Shown here: positions 9,422 through 17,760 of the stretch, one piece after another | Position numbering within the stretch: the stretch's first letter is position 1 | Layout of the letters: every line of letters starts with the position of its first letter | NCBI GenBank assembly: GCA_003427395.1 | Contig: BFEA01000335.1 | Span: 172,884 to 200,888, forward strand | Reading direction: 5' to 3' | Origin: Chara braunii | Lineage: Eukaryota > Streptophyta > Charophyceae > Charales > Characeae | DNA: 28,005 bases | The notes under the pieces: model-generated | What the model was told of the DNA's origin: nothing | Database searches by the model: none | What the model saw: only the letters and a program-made list of their open reading frames with translations | Made by a program: the position numbers and the translations under genes

Positions 9422-9795
9422 CTACTCATCCATGTCAAATATGCGGATTCCTTTCTGCCGTCGTTCATAACCTGCAACTACTTTCGGTGCTGTTTTTTGC
9501 AGATCAGATCTACTGTACCACCGGTCCTCTTCAGGACTGTCTTGAAACAAATACTTAACCCTGTATTGTTTTGTGGGTCTACCTACTCGCAGATCAGTTT
9601 CTTCTTGGATGTGTTCCACTCCGTAAGGTCCATCCATCTCATGCGGTATAGTCGATCTTCGAAAGGGGAACTCATCAGATTGTGTAGACGGCAAAAATTT
9701 AGAAGCATGGAAAACAGGGTAAGTCTTCAGATGGGGCAGTACTTCAATCTCATTGGATACACCATCGGCACCACCACAAACGTCACTAGGGAAGG
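9422..9795 (-). pseudogene. Element 2 integrase C-terminus and chromodomain
   Basis: Starts after the insertion with Asp-Val-Cys-Gly-Gly-Ala-Asp-Gly, then YPVFHASKFLPS and a chromodomain (YGVEHI ... QYRVKYLF ... EEDRWYSRSDL). The stop at 9422-9424 (TAG, after Met-Asp-Glu) is at the expected end. The cage positions by eye are Tyr, Tyr and Phe, all aromatic. The 34 or so codons upstream in the same open frame are foreign insert sequence. Tethering to heterochromatin is the presumed former role. Confidence 0.82.
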
Positions 9796-10016
9796 TGGTA
9801 TGAGCAGCCTCCCCTAGTGCGCGATCCGGTTGCTCCAGTCTATTGGTGGGGAGCTGCACCTGCTGGAAAACGGGTCCAGCGTCCCATTTGAACATTTGCT
9901 GAGCACCAAAAAAAGTAAGAGTCTGGCTGCCAGCATTGACTGCCCCAGTGAGGCTGGGGGGTTAACTGAGCAGCAGTTAGATGAGAAAACCATGATTATG
10001 CAAAATTCCATCTGCT

Positions 10017-10079
<63 letters not shown>

Positions 10080-10740
10080 TCTCGCTTTATCTGTCTGTCT
10101 CTCTCTCTCTCTCACCTTTGGAGCAATAATTGTGTGGTCTGCCAGTGCTGCGGGAATTGGCTGGGGGGGGATTGACTGAGCTCTTGACTGCTTCAAATCT
10201 GTCTGCAATGATTGCAATGATTGCCCTGATGCTCTGATGCTCGGGGGATTGTCTCGGTATGCCTTTGCAAAGTAGCTTCCATTACCCCTGCTGCCCACCT
10301 CCCCACCTTTCCTTGCTTGGGTACTGATATTTTAGAATCAGCCTTTTTAGTTCTTGTACTATTTAACTGGCCATGCCCTGGTACCATTCCATCTCAACCA
10401 AAGCTAGGGGCGGGGGCGGGAAGAATTCAGCAAAGTCGGAGAGGGGTCGGAGTGGGATAGAGGGATCAATCTTTGTCCAGTCCTGAAAGCAGAGGTGGTA
10501 GTCTCTTTCCCCTTCTTCTACCTCTTCCCCTCCTTTCCCCCCTCCATTCCATGTTACCTTTGCAATCCAACCCCCTTAGTCCCCACCCAGCCAGTCTTTG
10601 CAGAACCTCATAATATGTTGTTTAATTTCCTATTTCGAGTGCAGATGCATAATCTTTTCTTTGAGTCTTTCCCATTGGATAGAGATGTCATTTTGTATTT
10701 GTTCTTTTATTGCATTGATAAACTCCGTACCGTCTCGGCG
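9796..10740. other. Foreign insertion in element 2 integrase
   Basis: Integrase coding stops after Leu-Gly-Pro-Trp-Glu on the right and resumes two or so codons later on the left, so about 0.95 kb is extra. It has no recognisable coding. It contains the CT microsatellite and G/C-rich runs. The edges carry short inverted sequences, GGGAAGGTG (9789-9797) and CACCCCTTCCC (10741-10751), possibly the ends of a small non-autonomous element. No clear target-site duplication is seen. Confidence 0.6.
10020..10112. repeat. (TC)n microsatellite inside the insertion
   Basis: About 28 units at 10020-10076, interrupted, then a second short run at 10098-10112. Confidence 0.97.
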
Positions 10741-11916
10741 CACCCCTTCCCAAGGTCCTAGATATGCAGGTAGGAGTTCTTGTGAGATTCCTTCTTCAGG
10801 GGTGAACTCCTTCGAACTGACCCACACAAAATCTACTACTTGGAACTGCGCAGGTCTGCGACAGTGATTTGCAGACTCAATCATTCTCTGTTGTTCATGA
10901 GCTATCTTCTCCGTGACCCTGCGTAGGTCGGCCTAATACACTGCTGCAAATTCTCTGGTCCCGGGTGGCAGCCTCTGAATATAATCAGGATTTAGGAGGT
11001 ATACAGGCCTTCTGGGTTGCCAACTCTTATGTAACTCATTAGGTGTCCTACCTGTAGCAGTGTGGACTGAATTGTTGTACGCACAACTTACCTTGGGGAG
11101 CTGCTCATCCTACTCAATCTGGTCTGGTCTCATATATATCCGGAGGGTCTTCTGCAAGACCTTATGGATCTGTTCAGTTTGCCCATTAGTCTCAGGGTGT
11201 CGTCCTGAAGACATGGTCAGCTGAGTGCCATACAGTTTCTGCAGTGCTTGCTAGTGCTCTCCGGTGAACCTGACATTTATATCACCAACTATAGTACAGG
11301 GGTGACCATACTCTGACACCCATTGCATGAAAGACTTACTAATGACCAACTGACTCCTAGCTGCTGCAGGCAACGGTATGAACTTAACATACTTACTGAG
11401 CCTGTCAATAATAGTCAGGACTTGCGTATTCCCATTTCTACTCTCGACTCCACTGTCTCCTGGGCCAAACGGAATGGGAAGAGGTTTCAGCAAACGCAAA
11501 GGTTGTTGTGTCCTTGTCTTATTCCTCTGACAGACAGGACAACTCCTCACATATTGTATGCAGTCTTGTTTCATACCTGCCCAGATAAATTTTGAAAACA
11601 AACTAGCAAATGTTTTCTTCTGTCCAAAATGTCCTTCTGCATCATGACATTTTCCTAACAATGCGGTAGTCAAGGACTCAATAGGGGGCATACACAGACG
11701 TTCGTGACCTTTGGATGAGAGAAATAACAGTCCATCAGTCATCCTATAACCAGGGACTAAACCAGGATCAGACCTATACAATTGTACAATCTTGCACAAG
11801 GCAAAATCACTCACGTAATTAGCTGCAATTTTCTCTCTGAGCTCCTTACCAATGTCCAGACTAGTCACAATAGCTCCCAAGAAATCTCCTCTCCTGGGTA
11901 GTGCATCAGCAACCAC
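10741..11916 (-). pseudogene. Element 2 RNase H end and integrase, active site partly deleted
   Basis: From 11916: VADAL (end of RNase H), then the integrase zinc finger H91, H96, C126, C129. Where element 1 has 11 residues between Gly-Asp-Ser and Ser-Arg-Asn-Gly, this copy has 3; the missing 8 codons include the first catalytic Asp (IDFMD). The second Asp is kept (VGD, 212) and the Glu lies past a TAG in NGQTE. In-frame TAG stops: 11920-11922 (expected Tyr), 11251-11253 (expected Trp), 11110-11112 (expected Trp) and 10933-10935 (expected Gln). The protein cannot have been functional since the deletion. On the left the frame runs into the insertion. Confidence 0.88.
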
Positions 11917-12200
11917 ATTCTATCTCCCTTTTACAGTCTTGATTTCAAAGTCATAAGTGTCAATCATTTGAGCCCATCTCTTCAGCTTATCACTATTTAG
12001 ATTAGTCTGAGTTTTATCCATTTCAAGGTCTCATGATCTGTGTATACTTTGAAGTGTCTACCAAGCAAATATTGTCTCCACTCTTTCAGGGCAGTATAAA
12101 GGGCATACAACTCTCTCTTGTAGGTAGACTTTGCAACCTTGTCAGAAGACATTCTCCTACTGAGATACTCTACAGGTCTGAACTTACCATTGTCATTGTT
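11917..12200 (-). pseudogene. Element 2 RNase H, C-terminal part
   Basis: Starts abruptly with Asn-Asp-Asn-Gly-Lys-Phe-Arg-Pro-Val-Glu-Tyr and continues through SRRM, the YKRELYAL box (usually YERE), GRHFKVYTDHETL and YDFEIKTVKGR. A 1-nt disruption lies near 12018-12022, after Lys-Trp-Ile-Lys. The N-terminal third of RNase H with its first catalytic Asp (TTDAS in the others) is gone because of the upstream deletion. Confidence 0.85.
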
Positions 12201-12400
12201 TCGTCAATTCTTCAAGTTCAACAGGGGATAGTTTGTAAGTGGGACCTTTGGGAGGTGAACTGCCAGGCTATATATCAATTACATTCTGAACAGTTCTCTT
12301 CACGATGCCACATGGCTCCTCCGTAACATCTCTGAACTTCTGAAGCAATGACTGAATACATCGAGGAAAAGAGTTGCTATATTTCTCTTCTTTACCCTGG
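12200..12400 (-). pseudogene. Element 2 linker between protease and RT
   Basis: Reads Gln-Lys-Phe-Arg-Asp-Val-Thr-Glu-Glu-Pro, then PPKGPTYKLSPVELEEL, matching the stretch before RT motif 1 in elements 1 and 4 (Pro-Lys-Gly ... Tyr-Arg-Met-Ser-Pro-x-Glu-Leu). It ends directly against the RNase H fragment. A TAG lies at 12268-12270. Between 12400 and the T-run only degenerate sequence is seen. Confidence 0.8.
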
Positions 12401-12473
12401 TTCTGTTCTCCAGATCTACTTTAAACCTTTTACTCTTCTTACTGAAGTTAACTACTGCTACACACACATGCTC

Positions 12474-12497
12474 TTTTTTTTTTTTTTTTTTTTTTTT
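12474..12497. repeat. T24 homopolymer
   Basis: A poly-A run on the element's coding strand between protease and RT linker. It marks a break: sequence on both sides is element-derived, but not in one frame. It could be slippage growth or the tail of a lost insertion. Confidence 0.9.
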
Positions 12498-12539
12498 AAT
12501 ACAAGGCCAATCTACTGGTTACAACACCCCGTTCCCTGA

Positions 12540-13146
12540 CAAGGGGTTGTATGGTACAAAAGAAAAATACAATTTGGCCCTCTTCCTGACTCCAGTGGGA
12601 GTGGTCAAACTGCAGTCCTCATGCATATCGACCACACAATTTGCATCATAGACCCAATCCTGGCTGAGAATCAGGTCAAAGGGCAACTGGTCTTCCACCA
12701 GGAGGGTTGGGAAAAGGGTGACCTTCTCATCCTTTAGTCGGAAGTCAGATTGTGCCTCCTTGACACACTTACTCGTACGGTCATACCAATCTGACTTTTG
12801 TTGGCCAGTGTACTCACAATGGGTTTATCAAGACTCTGCACGCAATCAGACACGACACATGCAATCAATGTCACCCTACTAATGTAGGATCTGGCGGAGC
12901 CAGAATCAGCAATGCTCCTAGAGTCCTAGCTCCGAAGCCACACTCAACAATCACAAGCTCTCCCTTCCTCTGACTCATCTCAGTCCATGATCGCCTAAAG
13001 GCGATCAACTCCTTTGCGAGATCCTTTGGGGACATAGGTAGAGAGATCCTAACACTACTGGTCTTTAGAGAGCATGCTACCTGCGGGACTGGTAGAGCCT
13101 GTGCCATAGTCTGCTGTTGTGGAGGGTTAGATATGGTGGCCACCAT
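12540..13146 (-). pseudogene. Element 2 aspartic protease
   Basis: A linker (SWTEMSQRKGELVIVE) leads to the retropepsin signature Asp-Ser-Gly-Ser-Ala-Arg-Ser-Tyr-Ile-Ser at about 12880-12910. Then come Thr-Leu-Ala-Asn-Lys and LPFDLILSQDW near 12670-12700. Frame changes occur just before the signature and near 12765. The catalytic Asp is kept. Confidence 0.82.
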
Positions 13147-13199
13147 CTCTCTCTCTCTACATCATCACATACATCAGCATACAGGGTAGAAGGGGCTGC

Positions 13200-13760
13200 A
13201 CCCTCTACCAGCAATTCTCTTTTACCTTCCAGAGGGGGCACTGCTCACCACGTTTGAAACAAGCACCAGTCCTCTTTCTCTCTTCGTATTTGTCCTTGGA
13301 GAGGCCTAACCTCTACCAAGGCTCAAGGGCTGGTTGTTGTGGCTGCTGCTGCTGCTGTCTTCCCCCTCCTCTACCAGGGACTCTGCCACCTCGACCCCGG
13401 CCACGGCCTCCCCTACCGACCGCTGCGGCAGTGGTCTCCCCTCCAGAGCCCTCACTGCTGCCCCCAATAGAGCCCTCCTCAAGCTCAAACTCGTCTGGTG
13501 GGATGGTCTCAGACATCCCATCACGGAAACTGATAAGTAGGTGATCTGGGGTCCTCTGCGTGTAAGTGATAAGCTTCCCTTCATGGAAGGCACCTTTTCT
13601 GAAGTCTGAGTACTTCGGGCCACCAGATCTCCAGTACTGCAACAATGATTGCTCTCTCTTGAAAGCCTCCTCCTTAAACTACTGGTAGGATATTTGTTCA
13701 ACATCATACAATGCGAGCATGATCTGCCTCACAGTCTCATGCAGACACCTAGCAAGTATC
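13200..13760 (-). pseudogene. Element 2 gag C-terminus with decayed zinc knuckle
   Basis: Coding from 13760: a Gag segment (SLLQYWRSGGPKYSDFRKG), an acidic/Gly stretch, an Arg-Gly tract and a poly-Gln/Pro run ending at TAG 13313-13315. In the same frame past that stop comes Lys-Tyr-Glu-Glu-Arg-Lys-Arg-Thr-Gly-Ala-Cys-Phe-Lys-Arg-Gly-Glu. The first Cys of the CCHC knuckle is there, the second is Arg, and the His is lost through a small indel. Another TAG is at 13679-13681. RNA packaging function would be lost. Confidence 0.78.
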
Positions 13761-13761
13761 C

Positions 13762-14148
13762 TCATAGCCTACCGCTCATCCACACCAACCCCCTCAACCT
13801 GCAGGAGTAGTCCAAACGTCGTACCAGGGCATCCACAGACCTCCGCTTGATTGCCTCAAGGTGGGTGACCTGGTAATGCGCAGTCCGCTTGATTGCCTCA
13901 AGGTGGGTGACCTGGTAATACACAGTCTGGGCTTTGGTTTTGTCACCAAAGTGTGACCTGAGCAGGGCTACAAAATCATTTGTATCAATGTTGGCAGCCC
14001 ACAAATCAACTGTTAGTACCTTCCCAGCATTCCTGACCTCACTCAACACCCAACCCTTAGCATCCCCACCCAGAAAGGTAGTGGCTTCAAGCGTATGAAT
14101 AGGGCAATCCACGTGTAAGATGGGTGTAGATCTCAGTAGTCCAAGCAT
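13762..14148 (-). pseudogene. Element 2 gag, capsid-like region
   Basis: Contains HTLEATTFLGGDAKGW and DFVALLRSHFGDK, the two conserved blocks of the Ty3-type retrotransposon Gag domain. It carries the in-frame 42-bp tandem duplication, giving two copies of YQVTHLEAIKR. The frame is joined to the N-terminal part by a shift near 14100-14120. Confidence 0.85.
13843..13926. repeat. 42-bp in-frame tandem duplication in element 2 gag
   Basis: Copies 13843-13884 and 13885-13926 differ at two transitions. Each encodes 14 residues including YQVTHLEAIKR. It lies just C-terminal to the conserved HFGDK block, the same place as the element 1 duplication. Confidence 0.96.
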
Positions 14149-14600
14149 CTAGATCATCTTCCTTTCGTCCATAGAAGACCCTGGGCTTCAGTAGGGCCTT
14201 GCTGTAAGACAAAGAGGGTGTGCTGGGGGAGGGTGCCTGAGGTGATGGAGCTCTGGGGCCACTCGTTCCTGGGCCTCCATTCCCTCCATTGCCATTTCCA
14301 TTTCCACTGGGTCTGCCAGTTCCTTCCTTTTCTTCCTCTTTTTCTTCTTCACTTTCTTTCATCTTTTCTTTTCCTTTCTTTTGTTCATTAATTGTTGCAG
14401 CCAATCGACTGGGAAGATCTGCCAAGGTGGACATGATAGTAGCCAGGTTATGGACAAGCTGAGAAGCCTTTGTATCTGTCTCCCTCTGCTGCTGCTGCAG
14501 GCTAGCAGTCCATTGCTGGGTCTCCTCAATATGCCACCTATTCTTCTGAATGCCCAGCACAGCCAGTGTGGCATACTCGGTACCACACGGGCCCAGCAGG
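14087..14600 (-). pseudogene. Element 2 gag N-terminus
   Basis: Reads Tyr-Ala-Thr-Leu-Ala-Val-Leu-Gly-Ile-Gln-Lys-Asn-Arg-Trp then a Gln-rich coiled coil, a Lys/Glu-rich segment, an Asn-Gly/Pro-Ser low-complexity linker, and VFYGRKEDDLDAW at the start of the Gag domain. The start is not certain: in-frame coding seems to reach back to about 14620. The gag fragment at 15839-16619 could be its missing N-terminus across the gap. Confidence 0.72.
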
Positions 14601-14650
14601 GCCCGACCAGGTAGACTAAGGGTCTGTACGTGTAGGGCCTATTTTCGTTT

Positions 14651-14775
14651 CAGCCTAAAAGCCTGAAAACGAGGGCCTACAGGCCCTGTGTCGTTTGAGC
14701 CTGAAAGCCTGAAAACAAGGGCCTACAGGCCCTGAGTCTTTTCAGCCTGAAACGGAGGGCCATTTTCAGGCCCTC
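14651..14775. repeat. Three 46-bp tandem repeats carrying a palindrome
   Basis: Units start at 14651, 14697 and 14743 (consensus CAGCCTGAAAGCCTGAAAAC, then AGGGCCTACAGGCCCT). The second part is a perfect 7-bp inverted repeat with a 2-nt centre in copies 1 and 2. Copy 3 is shortened but has its own GAGGGCC/GGCCCTC stem-loop. Confidence 0.9.
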
Positions 14776-14925
14776 ATAAGATCGACCTGCCCTGAAACTT
14801 AGGCACCAGACCAGGGTTTTAGCACAGGCCATTTTGGGCCTGTTTTCAATGCAACCTTTGTTTGAACTTCAACGCCAGGGTCTGGCATGTTTTGGCATTG
14901 GCAAGAGCAGCCTCCTGGACGGGCC

Positions 14926-14951
14926 AGCACTACATAAGACTGGCCCACCCT
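14926..14951 (+). promoter_or_regulatory. TATA-like box in a perfect inverted repeat
   Basis: GGGCCAG and CTGGCCC, perfect 7-bp arms, enclose CACTACATAAGA. This parallels GCACTATAAAAGACT in the element 1 LTR at 7538-7574. Confidence 0.5.
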
Positions 14952-15222
14952 ACAGGCTGCAGGCAGTCAGGAGGCAGTTCATAGGAACTTTCAGGCACTT
15001 CACGTGCAGGAGGCAGGAGGTAGTCTTCAGGATTCGGCAGCAGCACTCTGGAGGAGCGCTGCAGGAGTAGCAGTAGCGTTAGCAGTAGTCTTCAGCGCTG
15101 GGCGCTAGTAGGAGCTAGAGTAGCATTGGAGAGAGAGAGAGAGCGATGGTTGGCGGAGGCCAGGGAGACTTACCTGTGGCGCCATAGCTCCAGCTTCGTC
15201 TTCGATGTACCTGCAACAAGGC

Positions 15223-15822
15223 NNNNNNNNNNNNNNNNNNNNNNNNNNNNNNNNNNNNNNNNNNNNNNNNNNNNNNNNNNNNNNNNNNNNNNNNNNNNNN
15301 NNNNNNNNNNNNNNNNNNNNNNNNNNNNNNNNNNNNNNNNNNNNNNNNNNNNNNNNNNNNNNNNNNNNNNNNNNNNNNNNNNNNNNNNNNNNNNNNNNNN
15401 NNNNNNNNNNNNNNNNNNNNNNNNNNNNNNNNNNNNNNNNNNNNNNNNNNNNNNNNNNNNNNNNNNNNNNNNNNNNNNNNNNNNNNNNNNNNNNNNNNNN
15501 NNNNNNNNNNNNNNNNNNNNNNNNNNNNNNNNNNNNNNNNNNNNNNNNNNNNNNNNNNNNNNNNNNNNNNNNNNNNNNNNNNNNNNNNNNNNNNNNNNNN
15601 NNNNNNNNNNNNNNNNNNNNNNNNNNNNNNNNNNNNNNNNNNNNNNNNNNNNNNNNNNNNNNNNNNNNNNNNNNNNNNNNNNNNNNNNNNNNNNNNNNNN
15701 NNNNNNNNNNNNNNNNNNNNNNNNNNNNNNNNNNNNNNNNNNNNNNNNNNNNNNNNNNNNNNNNNNNNNNNNNNNNNNNNNNNNNNNNNNNNNNNNNNNN
15801 NNNNNNNNNNNNNNNNNNNNNN
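15223..15822. other. Assembly gap (600 N)
   Basis: A run of exactly 600 N, likely a placeholder or scaffold-estimated gap. Sequence on the left is LTR-like and apparently plus-oriented; on the right is gag on the minus strand. Any open frame spanning it is an artefact. Confidence 0.99.
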
Positions 15823-15838
15823 GTTCTGGTCTGTACCG

Positions 15839-16619
15839 TTACGGTATGCGACAGCCAGCCTCACGACCTTGGCTATCACCTTGGGGTTGAAAGAGGCCTT
15901 TACCTTCTTCCAGACCAGAGAGGCTGTCCAAAGCTTTTCGCTGTTCTGCCATCTCTCTCTGCTGCTTTAGGGCTGCCAACTTCTCCTTTTCAGCCTTCTC
16001 GCTTTGTTCATGCAGCTGCCTCTGATCCTCTTCCACCCTGCTGATCCTCTCCACCAGTGCTTGCAGCTTGGCTTCTCTCTCCTGGGCAGCTAACAGCTGA
16101 GCAGCCTGATCCTCATTCAGATTCTGCAGCCGAATCCACTCGGCTATAGGAATCTGTAGAGGCCTGCCCTCAACCACTTACATGTTTGCAGGCTGCTCTG
16201 GCCCCTTTTTCTTTTCTCCATTACTCTTCCCTTTCTTCTCTTATGAGGCTGCAACTTCTTCTTCAGCAGCCTCCTTCGCCAGTGTGGCTGCCTCCTCTGC
16301 AGCTTTCAAGGCCTCTTTGGCCTTCCTCGCCACTTCCTCGGCCTGCCGGGCTGCATCCCTCTTCTCCACTGACGCCCGACGCCTTCAACTCTTCTTTCTT
16401 CTTCTCCTCCTGCTTCCTCTTTGCCTCTTCTTGTTTCTTCTTCTTCCTCCTCCTTCCTGGCATCTCCTGAGCCAGCTCTGCTGCCTGCCCCAGTTGCTGG
16501 GCAGCAGATCAGGTGCAGAAAAGAGGCAAAAAGAAGAGGAGCGGTCGCAACAACCCGCTCATCAGCTGTGCCGCCTCCACGGCCAGCAGGAGGGAATACA
16601 TAGCCCAATCCTCGGCCAT
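15839..16619 (-). pseudogene. Gag N-terminal fragment (long coiled coil)
   Basis: The likely start is ATG 16617-16619 (Met-Ala-Glu-Asp-Trp-Ala-Met-Tyr-Ser). Then come Gln-Leu-Gly-Gln-Ala-Ala-Glu and a Lys/Glu/Arg-rich stretch through several frames, an Ala/Glu/Lys coiled coil (RQAEEVARKAKEALKAAEEA), and the best block at 16177-15839: IAEWIRLQNLNEDQAAQLLAA and EEDQRQLHEQSEKAEKEK. Two in-frame TAA lie near 16175 and 16240. The middle block reads as an amphipathic coiled coil typical of Gag N-termini. It runs into the gap; the continuation may be element 2 gag or another element. Confidence 0.65.
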
Positions 16620-17500
16620 GTTGTTCGACTGCACTACCAGTCAACAGTGGCTGGTACCGCAGTACACAGACGACGACGAGCAGCACACACACAAAAAAAA
16701 TTCTGCTTTCTGCAATTTCTCAGTACGAACGCCAGGCTTGAGATTTACCGATTACAGTCCTAATCTACGACTACAGCGTATGGTTCCTAATCAAACAGAT
16801 TCAACTGCTACTTCCCGGAAAGTACGTTACCAGACACCTCAACAGCACGCAATTTCAGCAACAGAATCATATTCAGAATGCAGATTCAACAGCACGCAGT
16901 CAATTCAATGAGTACATAGGGGTACTAAGAGAACAGACTCAAGGGACTCAACGGATGGACTCAACAACTCAAACAAACTCAACAGTCTCAGCGGATGCAA
17001 CAAACTCAACAGACTCAACGACGCAGACTCAACACACAAGTCCAGCAAGTATCCGGGTGTGGGCAGAGGTAGAAGCACTCCCTCTGGGGTCTTCAGCTTA
17101 CCGCTCGCTGCCGCTACTCAGGCCACAAACGGCCATTACTCCACGCCTACTGGCCCAGTTTCCAAATCCGGACGGCCTTTGGATGCTCTCCACATCAGCA
17201 CGTGCTACGTCAGCAGTGACACATCAACTGTCCACGTCAACTGTCCACAGCCGCAATCCAGATATGACGTCCACCTCAGCAGTCCACGTCAGCACCAACA
17301 CCACGGCACCACGTCACCAGCAATCACAACTGCCAGCACAATACCGCGGTGCCATGTCAGCGTCCTCTAGTAATCACATCTGCCACACCGGCAGTCCACG
17401 TTAGCGTTATCCTCTTCTGGGTCAGCTCTTCTTGCCACCAAACCCCGATTCCACTGCTGATCGACTCTTTTTTTTTTCCCTCCAATCTGATCGTGCTGCA
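16620..17500. other. Non-coding region with GACTCAAC and ACGT repeats
   Basis: No gene supported. At 16919-17040, about eight degenerate copies of GACTCAAC. At 17200-17401, seven ACGT cores, mostly as CACGTCA, in about 200 bp. The region lies upstream of the gag fragment on the minus strand, so it could be leader or LTR of that element. Confidence 0.5.
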
Positions 17501-17760
17501 CTTCGAATTTTCATTGGTGTCAACGACACCACGAATTTTCGTTGACATCAACTGTCACTCTGAATTTTTGTTGATGTCGACACTCCCACTTCGAAATTTT
17601 GTTGACATCAACCCTCACTTCGAAATTTAGTTGATGTCAACACTCACACTTCGAATTTCGTTGATGTCAACCCTCACTTCAAAATTTGTGGATGTCAACC
17701 CTCACTTCGAAATTTCATTGATGTCAACCCTCACTTCGAAATTTGGTTGACATCAACTGC
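17501..17760. repeat. Nine-copy 29-bp minisatellite with palindromic cores
   Basis: The unit is roughly CACTTCGAAATTT-N-GTTGA(TG or CA)TCAACCCT. Cores start at 17513, 17541, 17570, 17601, 17630, 17660, 17688, 17717 and 17746, giving periods of 28-31 bp. Three cores are TTGACATCAA; most others are TTGATGTCAA, its exact reverse complement, with three single variants. Confidence 0.95.

Larger units (their letters stand above)
9422..14600 (-). mobile_element. Element 2: internally deleted Ty3/gypsy chromovirus
   Basis: Minus-strand order: gag N-terminus, gag capsid, gag Arg/Gly and poly-Gln tail, protease, protease-RT linker, (RT missing), RNase H end, integrase, (foreign insert), integrase C-terminus with chromodomain. 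The protein sequence is clearly diverged from element 1, so it is a different lineage and not a recent copy. It lacks the RT core and one integrase catalytic Asp, and carries at least six in-frame TAG stops and several frameshifts. No LTR or primer site could be assigned. Confidence 0.9.
14640..15222 (+). mobile_element. LTR-like segment, probably plus-strand, cut by the gap
   Basis: It shares an arrangement with the element 1 LTR but in the opposite orientation: a TATA-like CTACATAAG inside inverted repeats, then GCGCTGGGCGCTAG, then ACTTACCTGTGGCGCCATAG (element 1 minus strand has ACTTACCTGCTGGCGCCACA). It holds three 46-bp repeats upstream of the TATA, the usual place for enhancers. Both ends are unknown. 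If correct, an element facing the plus strand lies in or near the gap. Confidence 0.45.

Noticed and set aside
13254-13544. Plus-strand Pro/Cys-rich open frame
   Set aside because: It is the antisense shadow of the Arg-Gly and poly-Gln gag tail of element 2.
15115-16044. Open frames of 254-279 codons spanning the N-run
   Set aside because: They are open only because N codons are not read as stops; no coding evidence on either side in those frames.
17501-17760. CRISPR-like array (29-bp periodic repeats)
   Set aside because: The whole period is repeat; there are no unique spacers, units vary, and the context is a eukaryotic retrotransposon cluster.
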